Source: Desulfobacterales bacterium
Lineage (GTDB): Bacteria; Desulfobacterota; Desulfobacteria; Desulfobacterales; JAHEIW01
Reading direction: 5' to 3'
Assembly (NCBI GenBank): GCA_030145015.1
Contig: JAQYWI010000116.1
Location: 1-17,470, forward strand
Length of the DNA stretch: 17,470 nucleotides
The number at the start of each line of letters is the position of its first letter. The stretch's first letter is position 1. A program made the translations under genes and the position numbers. The notes below the pieces were generated by a model. The model was not told where the DNA came from, did no database searches, and saw only the letters and a list, made by a program, of their open reading frames with translations. Shown piece after piece: positions 1 through 6,584 of this stretch.

Positions 1-1966
1 TCTGTTTCCACAGATAACCGGCAATACCGTCGTCAGGGTCACTGGAGTTGGAACCATCCAGGGTGACCAAATCTCCCGCGTTGACCGTTACGTCAGGTCC
101 GGCATCGGCCTGCGGCGGCTGATTGGGCGAGGTCGGCGCAGAGTCGACCGGCTCAACATTAACGAATACGGTGGCGGATGATTGGAGACCACCGGCGTCT
201 TTGACGGTCAGCTCAAAACTCAATTTGGCGTTATCAGGGGTGACTTCCGGCGCCAGAAATGTGGGGTTCATCACACCGGCATCCGAAAGCTTTACCGCAG
301 GACCTTCGGGTTGCGTCCACATATATTCGGTAATCCCGTCGTCCGGGTCCGCCGAGCCTGAGCCGTCCAGCGTAACCTGCGTTCCGGCCGCAACGGTTTG
401 ATCAGAACCCGCATCGGCCACCGGCGGCTGGTTAACCCCGGCGATATTGACGATGCATGTATCGGTGGCTGCCATATTGCCGCTGTCGGTGACGGTTAGT
501 TCGAATGTCATGGAAGCACCGTCGACGCCGGTAGCGGGTGCCTGGAAGGTCGGGTTGCTGCTGTTGGGATCCGAAAGGGTTACCGCAGGTCCATTTATTT
601 TTATTTGACGCCATGAATAACCGGTAATCGCGTTTTCCGGATCTTTCGAAGCGGATCCATCCAGGGTAACGGAGTCTCCGGAAGACACTGTTTGGTCAAG
701 TCCGGCATCGGCGACCGGTGCTGCGTTTACCGAGCCGATATTCACGATACAGGTGTCGGTCGCCTTAAGGCCGCCTATATCCGTGACGGTCAGTTCAAAT
801 GTCAGTTTCGCGCCGGCGGCAGTGACAGCCGGTGCGGTAAAGCTGGCTTCAACTGTTGCGGCATCCGTAAGGCCCACTGTAATTCCATCGACCTGCACCT
901 GTTTCCACTCATAAGATTGGAGCCCGTCGTCCGGGTCGCTTGAGTTTATGCCGTTCAGTTTGACGGTTGTGCCTTCGTTAACGCTTTGATCGGGTCCGGC
1001 ATCAGCCGTCGGTGTTTCATTGATCCAGCTGACGTTCACGATGCAGGTATCGGTGGATTTGCGATCGCTTTTGTCGGTAACCGTCAGCTCGAAGATCAGG
1101 GCAGCCCCATCCGGGCCCACGTCAGGTGAAACGAAAGTCGGCTTATCTAAAGCCGGCTCGGGCAGGTCGACGGCAGGGCCTTCAGTCTGCACCCACCGAT
1201 AGGATTTGATACCATCATCCGGATCGCTGGAGTTGGATGCGTTCAGCGTGACCGTGACCCCTTCATCCACGGTCTGGTCAGGGCCTGCATCCGCAACCGG
1301 CGGCTTATTGGCCTGAAAAACAGTAACATAGACAAAATCGGTGGCGGTCGCACCGCGGTCGTCGGTAACGGTTAGTTCAAATGTTAGCGTCCCGGAGACA
1401 TTGGGTGCCGTAAAGGTTGGGTTTGCAGTAGAGGCCTTGGCTAAGGTCACCGTGGTCTCACCGGTTTGCGTCCAGCTGTAGCCGACGATAGTCCCATCCG
1501 AATCCGAAGAACCGGAGCCGTCTAAAGTGACGCTTGCGCCCGCATTCACATCCTGATCGGGCCCGGCATAGGCTACCGGAGGTATATTTGCAGCCACATC
1601 CGGCACGCTGGCGGCATCACCCGGATAGGTTTGGGCATTAATTTCCACGATGTTGGTGAATTTGTCCTGGTCCGAATCGTGACTTTCTATCAGAGCCAAA
1701 GCGGCCGGGCTGCGCCCGTTAGCAATATAGGCGGTGGCATATTCGTTGAATTGTTTCGTGTTATAACCGGGATGACAGAGTGAACAATTGCTGATTGCGC
1801 TATCCCCGTATCTGCCGGTAAAATTATCAAGGTCTGAACTTTTGGCGTCGGCGATACCGGAACCGAACGCCGTTATCGTAAACAAAAGGAAAAATAGGGT
1901 AAGTCCTTTAATTGCAATCCTTTGGTTAATAAGATTTTCTGCCAATCTGAGTGATTTTTTTTGCAT
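1..1966 (-). CDS. Secreted monoheme protein with PKD repeats (C-terminus outside window)
   Basis: This frame is open from the ATG at 1964-1966 to the left edge, so about 655 codons are visible and the C-terminus is missing. A strong AGGAGG (1971-1976) four bases upstream supports the start. Residues 1-41 form a signal peptide with a hydrophobic core near 20-36. One heme site, CSLCH, is at residues 61-65, followed by an acidic HDSDQDKFTN loop (96-105) that resembles an EF-hand or thrombospondin type 3 calcium site. From about residue 128, six PKD-type repeats follow, each opening like PPVADAGPDQ and containing LDGS-SSDPD; the sixth is cut by the edge. PKD repeats are extracellular beta-sandwich stalk or adhesion modules in known proteins. 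It is a paralogue of the protein at 6585-8798 and is transcribed away from the regulator. A sigma-54 promoter lies at 2074-2089. A role in surface electron transfer is inferred from neighbours; adhesion alone is possible. Confidence 0.85.
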   Translation of the reverse strand, partial: MQKKSLRLAENLINQRIAIKGLTLFFLLFTITAFGSGIADAKSSDLDNFTGRYGDSAISNCSLCHPGYNTKQFNEYATAYIANGRSPAALALIESHDSDQDKFTNIVEINAQTYPGDAASVPDVAANIPPVAYAGPDQDVNAGASVTLDGSGSSDSDGTIVGYSWTQTGETTVTLAKASTANPTFTAPNVSGTLTFELTVTDDRGATATDFVYVTVFQANKPPVADAGPDQTVDEGVTVTLNASNSSDPDDGIKSYRWVQTEGPAVDLPEPALDKPTFVSPDVGPDGAALIFELTVTDKSDRKSTDTCIVNVSWINETPTADAGPDQSVNEGTTVKLNGINSSDPDDGLQSYEWKQVQVDGITVGLTDAATVEASFTAPAVTAAGAKLTFELTVTDIGGLKATDTCIVNIGSVNAAPVADAGLDQTVSSGDSVTLDGSASKDPENAITGYSWRQIKINGPAVTLSDPNSSNPTFQAPATGVDGASMTFELTVTDSGNMAATDTCIVNIAGVNQPPVADAGSDQTVAAGTQVTLDGSGSADPDDGITEYMWTQPEGPAVKLSDAGVMNPTFLAPEVTPDNAKLSFELTVKDAGGLQSSATVFVNVEPVDSAPTSPNQPPQADAGPDVTVNAGDLVTLDGSNSSDPDDGIAGYLWKQ

Positions 1967-2073
1967 GTGTCCTCCTCGAAACGATATTGTGAGTTTTTGT
2001 AAGCGAACTTGGGTATCTGGGTCGGCTATCCTGAAAGGATCGGTCGTATCCGTTTCCGATTTCTGTGCTATTC

Positions 2074-2089
2074 TACAATAAGTGTGCCA
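2074..2089 (-). promoter_or_regulatory. Sigma-54 (-24/-12) promoter of the 1-1966 PKD gene
   Basis: On the minus strand this reads TGGCACACTTATTGTA. It matches the RpoN consensus TGGCAC-N5-TTGCW except for T in place of C in the -12 element, and the GG-to-G spacing is correct. Transcription would start near 2062, leaving a leader of about 95 bases. Confidence 0.65.
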
Positions 2090-2106
2090 GCACGGCTTAA
2101 GACGGA

Positions 2107-2119
2107 TAAGTATCTGAAA
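2107..2119 (-). promoter_or_regulatory. Weak IHF-like site upstream of the minus-strand sigma-54 promoter
   Basis: The minus strand reads TTTCAGATACTTA, matching 7 of 9 fixed positions of the IHF consensus WATCAANNNNTTR. Alone this is weak. It begins exactly 30 bases upstream of the -24 box, the same offset as the IHF-like sites at 6475 and 13239. DNA bending by IHF between enhancer and promoter is usual at sigma-54 promoters. Confidence 0.35.
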
Positions 2120-2498
2120 TTACAATTTTTAATTTGAAAACCAGAGAAGTAATAAAATGGTTTTGTATGGTTTTTCCAACAGGCGGGAAATAATAAAATG
2201 CAATCGGCAGGCTAAGCTTTTGTATTTGCACCCTTTCGGGGTGTATACTTTTGCGGAAGCAGTTTGTGATCGAACCCGGCAAGCCGGGCTCTGGCCCTCT
2301 ATTTAATTTGCAAAAAAAAGGACGCGCCTCATTTCTTAACTTATTTATCTAAAATTTTTTAGACCTCGAGTTATCAATAAAAATCATTCTCGCACCCGGT
2401 CCGGCAGGGCGTTATTGAATTTTGTCTCCAGTTCCGACGCTCGGAAATAAAAAAAATGGATAAATTTCCCCCTCCCAAACGTCTTTATAAAATGGGGG

Positions 2499-2531
2499 CC
2501 TATTGCCGACCTATTGCCGACCTATTGCCGG
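2499..2531 (+). repeat. Three tandem 11-base repeats before the kinase gene
   Basis: CCTATTGCCGA occurs twice and CCTATTGCCGG once, head to tail with no spacer. The array ends 45 bases before the kinase ATG. An 11-base period is close to one helical turn, so it could be a cooperative binding site. A slippage-derived array of no function is equally possible. Confidence 0.85.
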
Positions 2532-2576
2532 AAATGGGCCTTCCTGTCTTTTTCATCCCAAAATAGTGAATAGGCT

Positions 2577-4031
2577 ATGCGATTCACCATCTTTAAAAGA
2601 CTGACAATGGGTTACGCCGCGATCATGATATTGGTTATCTTCATGGGTGGATACGTGACCTTAAGGCTTATTCAAATAAACCGTCTTACCCGTGATGCGG
2701 CCCTGGTGGATAGCGCGACTGTCGGGCAGGTAGACCAGCTTTTCGATACCCTTTTGACCCAGGTGAGTTTTGAAGAGAAATATCTTATTTCCAGAGACCG
2801 GGACTTTTACAACAAGTTTTGGGACGTGGAGGAAAATTTCTTAAAAGACATCGGTAAGCTTGAATCCCTGTTGCAGACCCCGGATGATAAAAAGCTGTTT
2901 TTAAGGGTGCTGGCGACCTACAAAAAATATCTGTCGCTGTTTCAACAGCAGGTCCTGGGTATGGGTAAAAACCCGGATCAATTCCCCTGGCAATATCATA
3001 ATAAAAAAAACAAACTCATCGATACGATTAATCAGGATTTAAGAAAACTGATGAAACAGGCGCGATCTGATCGGGATAAAAAGATAAGTGCATCCAACCG
3101 GATCGTTGCGCATGTGTTAAAGACGACCTTGATCATCGTCGGGCTGGCCCTCATCGTGGGGTTGATCATTTCTTTTTTCAACACCCGGCATATCAATCGG
3201 CCGATATTGCTTTTGAAGGCAAAAACAAAAGAGATTGCCGACTCGAAATTTACCCGGATTGAAAATATTAGCTCCCCGCCCGAAATTAAAGAACTGGCCG
3301 ATGACTTCAACCGGATGTGCGAACGCCTCAAAGAATTGGACGAGATGAAAGAAGATTTTATTAACCGGGTATCCCATAAACTTCGGACCCCCCTGACTGC
3401 CATAAGGGAAGCCACCAGCATGCTGCTGGATGGATCTTACGCCAAAGACCCTGAAAAACAGAAGGAACTTTTAAAGATTACAAAAATTGAGTGTGAAAGA
3501 CTGATTCATTCGGTCAATAGAATTTTAGATCTTTCCCGTATGGAAGCCGACATGATGGATTTTACGTTTAAAAAACGAAATCTCATTCCGGTAATCCAAA
3601 AAACGGTGTTGAAGCTGGCCCCCATCGCCCGGAAAAAAAAGATTGATCTCGAGCTAAGGCCCCCGGGTAAACTTCCCGAGGTCTGGATAGATGAGGAAAG
3701 AGTCGCACAGGTCATGGAAAATCTGCTGGGCAACGCATTAAAATTTACTGCGAGCAACGGTAAAGTCATTATCCGGACTTCCGTCAAAAATAGCGGTAAA
3801 AAATTTTTAGAGGTATCGATATTGGATAACGGCTGCGGGGTTCCGGGAAAAGACTTAGAAACGATATTTGATAAATTTAAGCGGGCGGGGATCCGAACGA
3901 ATAGGGTTCGAGGCACCGGCCTGGGTCTTTCCATCGTAAAAAATATTGTATCGAGCCATGGAGGAAAGTTATGGGTAAAAAGCAAGCCGGGAAAAGGCAG
4001 CATTTTTTCTTTTTCCTTGCCGGTTTTATGA
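2577..4031 (+). CDS. Membrane sensor histidine kinase, GlrK/QseE-like by context
   Basis: The 484-residue protein should autophosphorylate and pass phosphate to the response regulator at 4621-5979. Membrane segments lie at about residues 11-33 and 181-201, enclosing a helical periplasmic sensor region of about 145 residues. A HAMP domain follows (about 202-255), then a HisKA domain with His267 in VSHKLRTP, and a HATPase domain with N box NLLGNALKF (382-390), G1 DNGCGVP (417-423) and G2 GTGLGLSIV (446-454). The residue after the phosphorylated His is Lys268, where an acidic residue is usual. The ATG at 2577 has only a weak upstream AATAGG; Met11 is an alternative but would trim the first membrane helix. 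Its 3' end overlaps the lipoprotein gene by 61 bases. Length and gene order match enterobacterial GlrK/QseE (HK-lipoprotein-sigma-54 regulator). The ligand is unknown. Confidence 0.9.
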   Translation: MRFTIFKRLTMGYAAIMILVIFMGGYVTLRLIQINRLTRDAALVDSATVGQVDQLFDTLLTQVSFEEKYLISRDRDFYNKFWDVEENFLKDIGKLESLLQTPDDKKLFLRVLATYKKYLSLFQQQVLGMGKNPDQFPWQYHNKKNKLIDTINQDLRKLMKQARSDRDKKISASNRIVAHVLKTTLIIVGLALIVGLIISFFNTRHINRPILLLKAKTKEIADSKFTRIENISSPPEIKELADDFNRMCERLKELDEMKEDFINRVSHKLRTPLTAIREATSMLLDGSYAKDPEKQKELLKITKIECERLIHSVNRILDLSRMEADMMDFTFKKRNLIPVIQKTVLKLAPIARKKKIDLELRPPGKLPEVWIDEERVAQVMENLLGNALKFTASNGKVIIRTSVKNSGKKFLEVSILDNGCGVPGKDLETIFDKFKRAGIRTNRVRGTGLGLSIVKNIVSSHGGKLWVKSKPGKGSIFSFSLPVL

Positions 4032-4597
4032 TCATGCCGTTTGCCTTTTCAGGCTGCATGGAAAAAGATAGAAGCTATCTAGCAAAGAAACGCATTGAAT
4101 CTGCGCTCGAGACCGAGGGCGAAAGAAGTCTTGCCTTTGCGAGAAGTTCCATGGACAGCGGACTTTTCAAAGATTCTCTGGAGAGAAGTGAATCGGTGTT
4201 GAAGCAATATCCGCGTTCGCTGGGCGACCAAGCTCTTTTAAACCTGGGCCTGCTTTACGCCCATCCGGCATACCCGGAAGCCGATGTTAAAAAATCTATC
4301 AAATATTTTCAGAGGCTTGTTGAAGAATATCCCGCAAGCGTATTAAAAGTCGAGGCCGAAATCTGGATTTTGGTTCTGAAAGATAAGGTGCATAAGGACC
4401 GGGGGTGGAGCAAATTATCGCTAACCCTGAATGCTGTAGAGCGAGATAATAAAATAAAAACGGCCAAATTTAGAAAAATGCAGGTCGAGGTAAACGCATT
4501 GCAGAATCAGGTAAAAGGGCTGAGAAACCAGATTGATCGACTAAAGAGCGTCGACATCCGGATTGAGGAACAAAAGAGAAAAAATGGCAGTGAATAA
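3971..4597 (+). CDS. Outer-membrane-type lipoprotein, QseG-like by position
   Basis: The 208-residue protein begins with a basic, then hydrophobic signal ending in the lipobox AFSGC, so Cys29 would be lipidated. The residue after Cys is Met, not Asp, which in proteobacteria fits transport to the outer membrane. Residues about 65-135 (for example SVLKQYPRS and YFQRLVEEYPAS) look like TPR-type helical pairs as in YbgF/BamD-like proteins. A charged coiled coil fills about 165-205. The ATG at 3971 lies inside the kinase gene but has an excellent GGAGG (3960-3964) six bases upstream; the later Met codons would destroy the signal peptide. In enterobacteria, QseG sits between the kinase and regulator genes and interacts with the kinase. 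A similar accessory sensing role is inferred here from gene order and topology, not from clear sequence identity. Confidence 0.85.
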   Translation: MGKKQAGKRQHFFFFLAGFMIMPFAFSGCMEKDRSYLAKKRIESALETEGERSLAFARSSMDSGLFKDSLERSESVLKQYPRSLGDQALLNLGLLYAHPAYPEADVKKSIKYFQRLVEEYPASVLKVEAEIWILVLKDKVHKDRGWSKLSLTLNAVERDNKIKTAKFRKMQVEVNALQNQVKGLRNQIDRLKSVDIRIEEQKRKNGSE

Positions 4598-4620
4598 GCG
4601 ATGGTGGCAGGGAAAATAAA

Positions 4621-5979
4621 ATGAACAAAATTTTAGTCGTCGATGATGACCGCAGCATTTTGAAGGTTATCAGGTTGCGACTGGAGGCTGAGAATTATCG
4701 GGTTGTTACAGCGGCTGATGCCGAAGATGCATTGGCAAAAGCCAGGGATGAAGGTTTTGATTTAGCACTCGTTGATCTCAAGCTTATTGGACGTAATGGC
4801 ATCGAGCTTATGGGAGATCTGCATAAATTAGATCCTGAAATGCCGATCATCATCCTCACAGCACACGGGACCATTAAAAGTGCCGTGGAAGCAATGAGCA
4901 GAGGGGCTTTTAGTTATTTAACCAAGCCCTTCGATTATCAAGAGCTTTTATTACAAACACAAAAAAGCCTTGAAAATCGCAACCTCTCAAGAGAAGTAAA
5001 AAGACTGCAGAACATTGTAGAAGAAAAATATGGTTTTGCTAACATCATCGGAAAAAGCGAGAAAATGAAGCTGGTGCTGAAGCAGGTTGCTCAGGCGGCC
5101 AAAACGGACTCGTCTGTTTATATCAACGGAGAGAGCGGCACAGGCAAGGAATTAATCGCCAGAAATTTACAACTGGCCGGTGCCAGAAGAGACGGGCCTT
5201 TTGTGGCCATTAACTGTGCCGCCATTCCTGAGAATTTATTGGAAAGTGAGCTGTTCGGCTACCAAAAGGGATCCTTTACCGGTGCGCATCAAAATAAAAA
5301 GGGCCTGTTTGCCCACGCACATGGCGGCACCTTCTTTCTGGATGAAGTTTCAGAAATGCCCATGAATATGCAGGCCAAGCTGCTGCGGGTACTGGAGGAA
5401 AAATCGGTGCATCCGATAGGGGCGCGAACCCCGATTAAAGTGGATGCCCGGATTCTGGCGGCATCCAATAAAAATTTGGAAGAAGAGGTTAAAGCAGGCA
5501 ATTTCCGCGAAGACCTTTTTTATCGAATTCACGTTATTGTTATTTCTATTCCGCCGCTTAGAGAACGCAAAGAAGATATTCCCCTTCTGGCCGCACATTT
5601 TTTGGAAAAATACGCAAAACAGACAGGCAAAAAGATAACGGGTTTTTCTTCACCGGCTTCCCAAAAACTGTTGCGGCATCACTGGCCCGGTAATGTTCGC
5701 GAGCTTGAAAATACGGTTGAGTCGGCGGTTACCATGGCTGATGCAAATGTCATCACCGAAGATTTAATTCTCCAGACCCAACAATTCGCAGATGAAGGTC
5801 TAAAATTTTTAAAAGATGCTAAAAAGGATTTTGAAAAAGATTATCTCATCCAGCTGATTACCTTAACCAAAGGTAATGTGACCGAAGCCGCCAAGCTGGC
5901 CGGCAAATACAGAGCCGACCTTTATGAGCTTTTAAAGAAATATGATTTGAATCCGGCGGATTTCAGGAAGAAGGGATGA
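4621..5979 (+). CDS. Sigma-54-dependent response regulator (NtrC family, GlrR/QseF-like)
   Basis: The 452-residue regulator has all three parts of the NtrC family. The receiver (1-120) carries acidic Asp8/Asp9, phospho-acceptor Asp52, Thr80 and Lys102. The AAA+ domain (about 142-375) has Walker A GESGTGKE (170-177), the sigma-54-contacting loop GSFTGA (217-222; canonical GAFTGA with Ala to Ser), Walker B GGTFFLDE (235-242) and the HWPGNVRELEN block (354-364). The C-terminal Fis-type helix-turn-helix is at about 415-443 (NVTEAAKLAGKYRADLYELLKK). It follows the lipoprotein by 23 bases, so the three genes form one operon. Phosphorylated by the kinase, it would bind upstream sites and remodel sigma-54 RNA polymerase. 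Three sigma-54-type promoters flank it (2074, 6505, 13269), so the electron-transfer genes are its likely targets; that link is inferred. Confidence 0.95.
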   Translation: MNKILVVDDDRSILKVIRLRLEAENYRVVTAADAEDALAKARDEGFDLALVDLKLIGRNGIELMGDLHKLDPEMPIIILTAHGTIKSAVEAMSRGAFSYLTKPFDYQELLLQTQKSLENRNLSREVKRLQNIVEEKYGFANIIGKSEKMKLVLKQVAQAAKTDSSVYINGESGTGKELIARNLQLAGARRDGPFVAINCAAIPENLLESELFGYQKGSFTGAHQNKKGLFAHAHGGTFFLDEVSEMPMNMQAKLLRVLEEKSVHPIGARTPIKVDARILAASNKNLEEEVKAGNFREDLFYRIHVIVISIPPLRERKEDIPLLAAHFLEKYAKQTGKKITGFSSPASQKLLRHHWPGNVRELENTVESAVTMADANVITEDLILQTQQFADEGLKFLKDAKKDFEKDYLIQLITLTKGNVTEAAKLAGKYRADLYELLKKYDLNPADFRKKG

Positions 5980-6047
5980 GGCTGGGTATTGAGGCCCATG
6001 GAAAGAAAGCTCATAGCTGATAGCTCATAGTAAAAGGCTGAAAGCAG

Positions 6048-6179
6048 TCCGCAGATTACGCAGATTACACAGATTAAAGGGTTAGGTGATAATTTAATGA
6101 GGCTCAAAGCTCAAAGCGATCCGCAGATCACGCAGGCAAAAAAAAATCATCCGCAGATTACGCAGATTACACAGATTAA
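6048..6179 (+). repeat. CGCAGATTA-type short repeats
   Basis: A 30-base unit built from (C)CGCAGATTA, CGCAGATTA and CACAGATTA occurs identically at 6048-6077 and 6150-6179. A degenerate partial copy lies at 6120-6136. The copies are direct and separated by unrelated DNA. Such arrays occur in intergenic DNA of many bacteria; I see no CRISPR-like regular spacing and no evidence of function here. Confidence 0.9.
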
Positions 6180-6334
6180 TGCTCAAAGTCACTCGATCTG
6201 CAGGTGGTCGGTGACTCCGCATTACGCGAAAAGATACAAATCGTTTTTATTTCAAACTAGCGGGTTGCCTTCACATATCACAACCAACTGATTTTATGTT
6301 TAATTAATGCAAATTAAATAAAAGACGGACAGTG

Positions 6335-6352
6335 TATGAAATTTTATTCATA
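6335..6352 (+). promoter_or_regulatory. Distal enhancer-like dyad, TATGAA-N6-TTCATA
   Basis: A perfect inverted repeat TATGAA/TTCATA with a 6-base centre begins 170 bases upstream of the sigma-54 -24 box at 6505. Its right half opens a block (6346-6379) that is 31/34 identical to 13111-13144. The position suits an upstream activating sequence for an NtrC-family activator. Binding by the regulator at 4621-5979 is inferred. Confidence 0.5.
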
Positions 6353-6379
6353 TAAAAACAATTTAATTTCAGTAAGTTA
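6346..6379 (+). promoter_or_regulatory. Conserved upstream block, copy 1
   Basis: This 34-base AT-rich block starts ATTCATATAAAAAC and ends TAAGTTA. It differs from 13111-13144 at only three positions. It lies 159 bases upstream of the promoter at 6505; the other copy lies 158 bases upstream of the promoter at 13269. Confidence 0.7.
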
Positions 6380-6413
6380 ATCGATATTATCAGGCTTTTG
6401 CGGTTATTATGTG

Positions 6414-6431
6414 TATGAAAATCCCTACGAA
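6414..6431 (+). promoter_or_regulatory. Proximal enhancer-like site, TATGAA-N6-TACGAA
   Basis: A second TATGAA half-site lies 91 bases upstream of the -24 box and 79 bases after the distal dyad. Its second half is degenerate (TACGAA). The matching site at 13179-13196 is closer to a palindrome (TATGAA-N6-TTCAAA) and has the same offset to within 1 base. Confidence 0.45.
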
Positions 6432-6474
6432 AAACCCCTTCCTTAATCCAGTCTATTTCTTTAATTTATAGTTA

Positions 6475-6487
6475 AATCAAATATTTA
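6475..6487 (+). promoter_or_regulatory. IHF-consensus site
   Basis: AATCAAATATTTA is a full match to WATCAANNNNTTR. It begins 30 bases upstream of the -24 box and lies between the enhancer-like dyads and the promoter, the normal place for a bending site at a sigma-54 promoter. Confidence 0.55.
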
Positions 6488-6504
6488 TCTTTATATCCCA
6501 AAAG

Positions 6505-6520
6505 TGGCACACTCTTTGAA
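6505..6520 (+). promoter_or_regulatory. Sigma-54 (-24/-12) promoter of the 6585 PKD gene
   Basis: TGGCACACTCTTTGAA fits the RpoN pattern TGGCAC-N5-TTG with the correct spacing; only the C of the -12 TTGC is replaced. It shares TGGCACA with the two other candidate promoters. Transcription would start near 6532, about 53 bases before the chosen ATG. Confidence 0.7.
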
Positions 6521-6584
6521 TAATAGACCACGATGTAGCAGGGATCCGAGTTTAATCTATTTTAATCAGGGAGGATATCCGGGG

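Larger units (their letters stand above)
1967..2576. other. Divergent intergenic region between PKD gene and regulator operon
   Basis: This 610-base gap separates the minus-strand PKD gene from the plus-strand kinase operon. It contains the sigma-54 promoter for the PKD gene (2074-2089), an IHF-like site (2107-2119), a small perfect hairpin CCCGGC-AA-GCCGGG (2275-2288) with no T-run on either side, and three 11-base tandem copies just before the kinase (2499-2531). I could not identify a convincing sigma-70 promoter for the kinase operon. No protein-coding gene is supported here. Confidence 0.6.
5980..6584. other. Repeat-rich gap and upstream regulatory region of second PKD gene
   Basis: The first 200 bases hold dispersed low-value repeats: AGCTCATAGCTGATAGCTCATAG-like direct repeats near 6008-6030 and CGCAGATTA-type arrays (6048-6179). 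No terminator with a T-run was found after the regulator. From about 6335 onward the DNA is AT-rich and carries the ordered control region of the next gene: dyads, IHF-like site and sigma-54 promoter. A 64-codon frame across the repeats is not credible as a gene. Confidence 0.6.

Noticed and set aside
123..1202. Plus-strand open frames across the first 1.2 kb
   Set aside because: They are antisense to the PKD gene on the minus strand, whose single open frame has signal peptide, heme site and repeat periodicity throughout.
1..1600. Tandem DNA repeats of about 280-300 bases
   Set aside because: They are the coding units of PKD domains, diverged at DNA level, so they are reported as protein repeats.
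1788..2081. 97-codon plus-strand frame
   Set aside because: It overlaps the start, ribosome site and promoter of the minus-strand PKD gene and shows no recognisable domain.
2275..2288. Rho-independent terminator
   Set aside because: CCCGGC-AA-GCCGGG is a clean hairpin but has a 2-base loop and no T-run on either strand.
3032..4003. Minus-strand frames of up to 165 codons within the kinase gene
   Set aside because: They are antisense to a well-supported kinase and have no domain or ribosome site.
6048..6179. Possible CRISPR array
   Set aside because: Only two full copies, a degenerate third, no regular spacers and no cas gene in the window.
6097..6291. 64-codon frame
   Set aside because: Its residues (PQITQITQI pattern) simply translate the CGCAGATTA repeat; no ribosome site.
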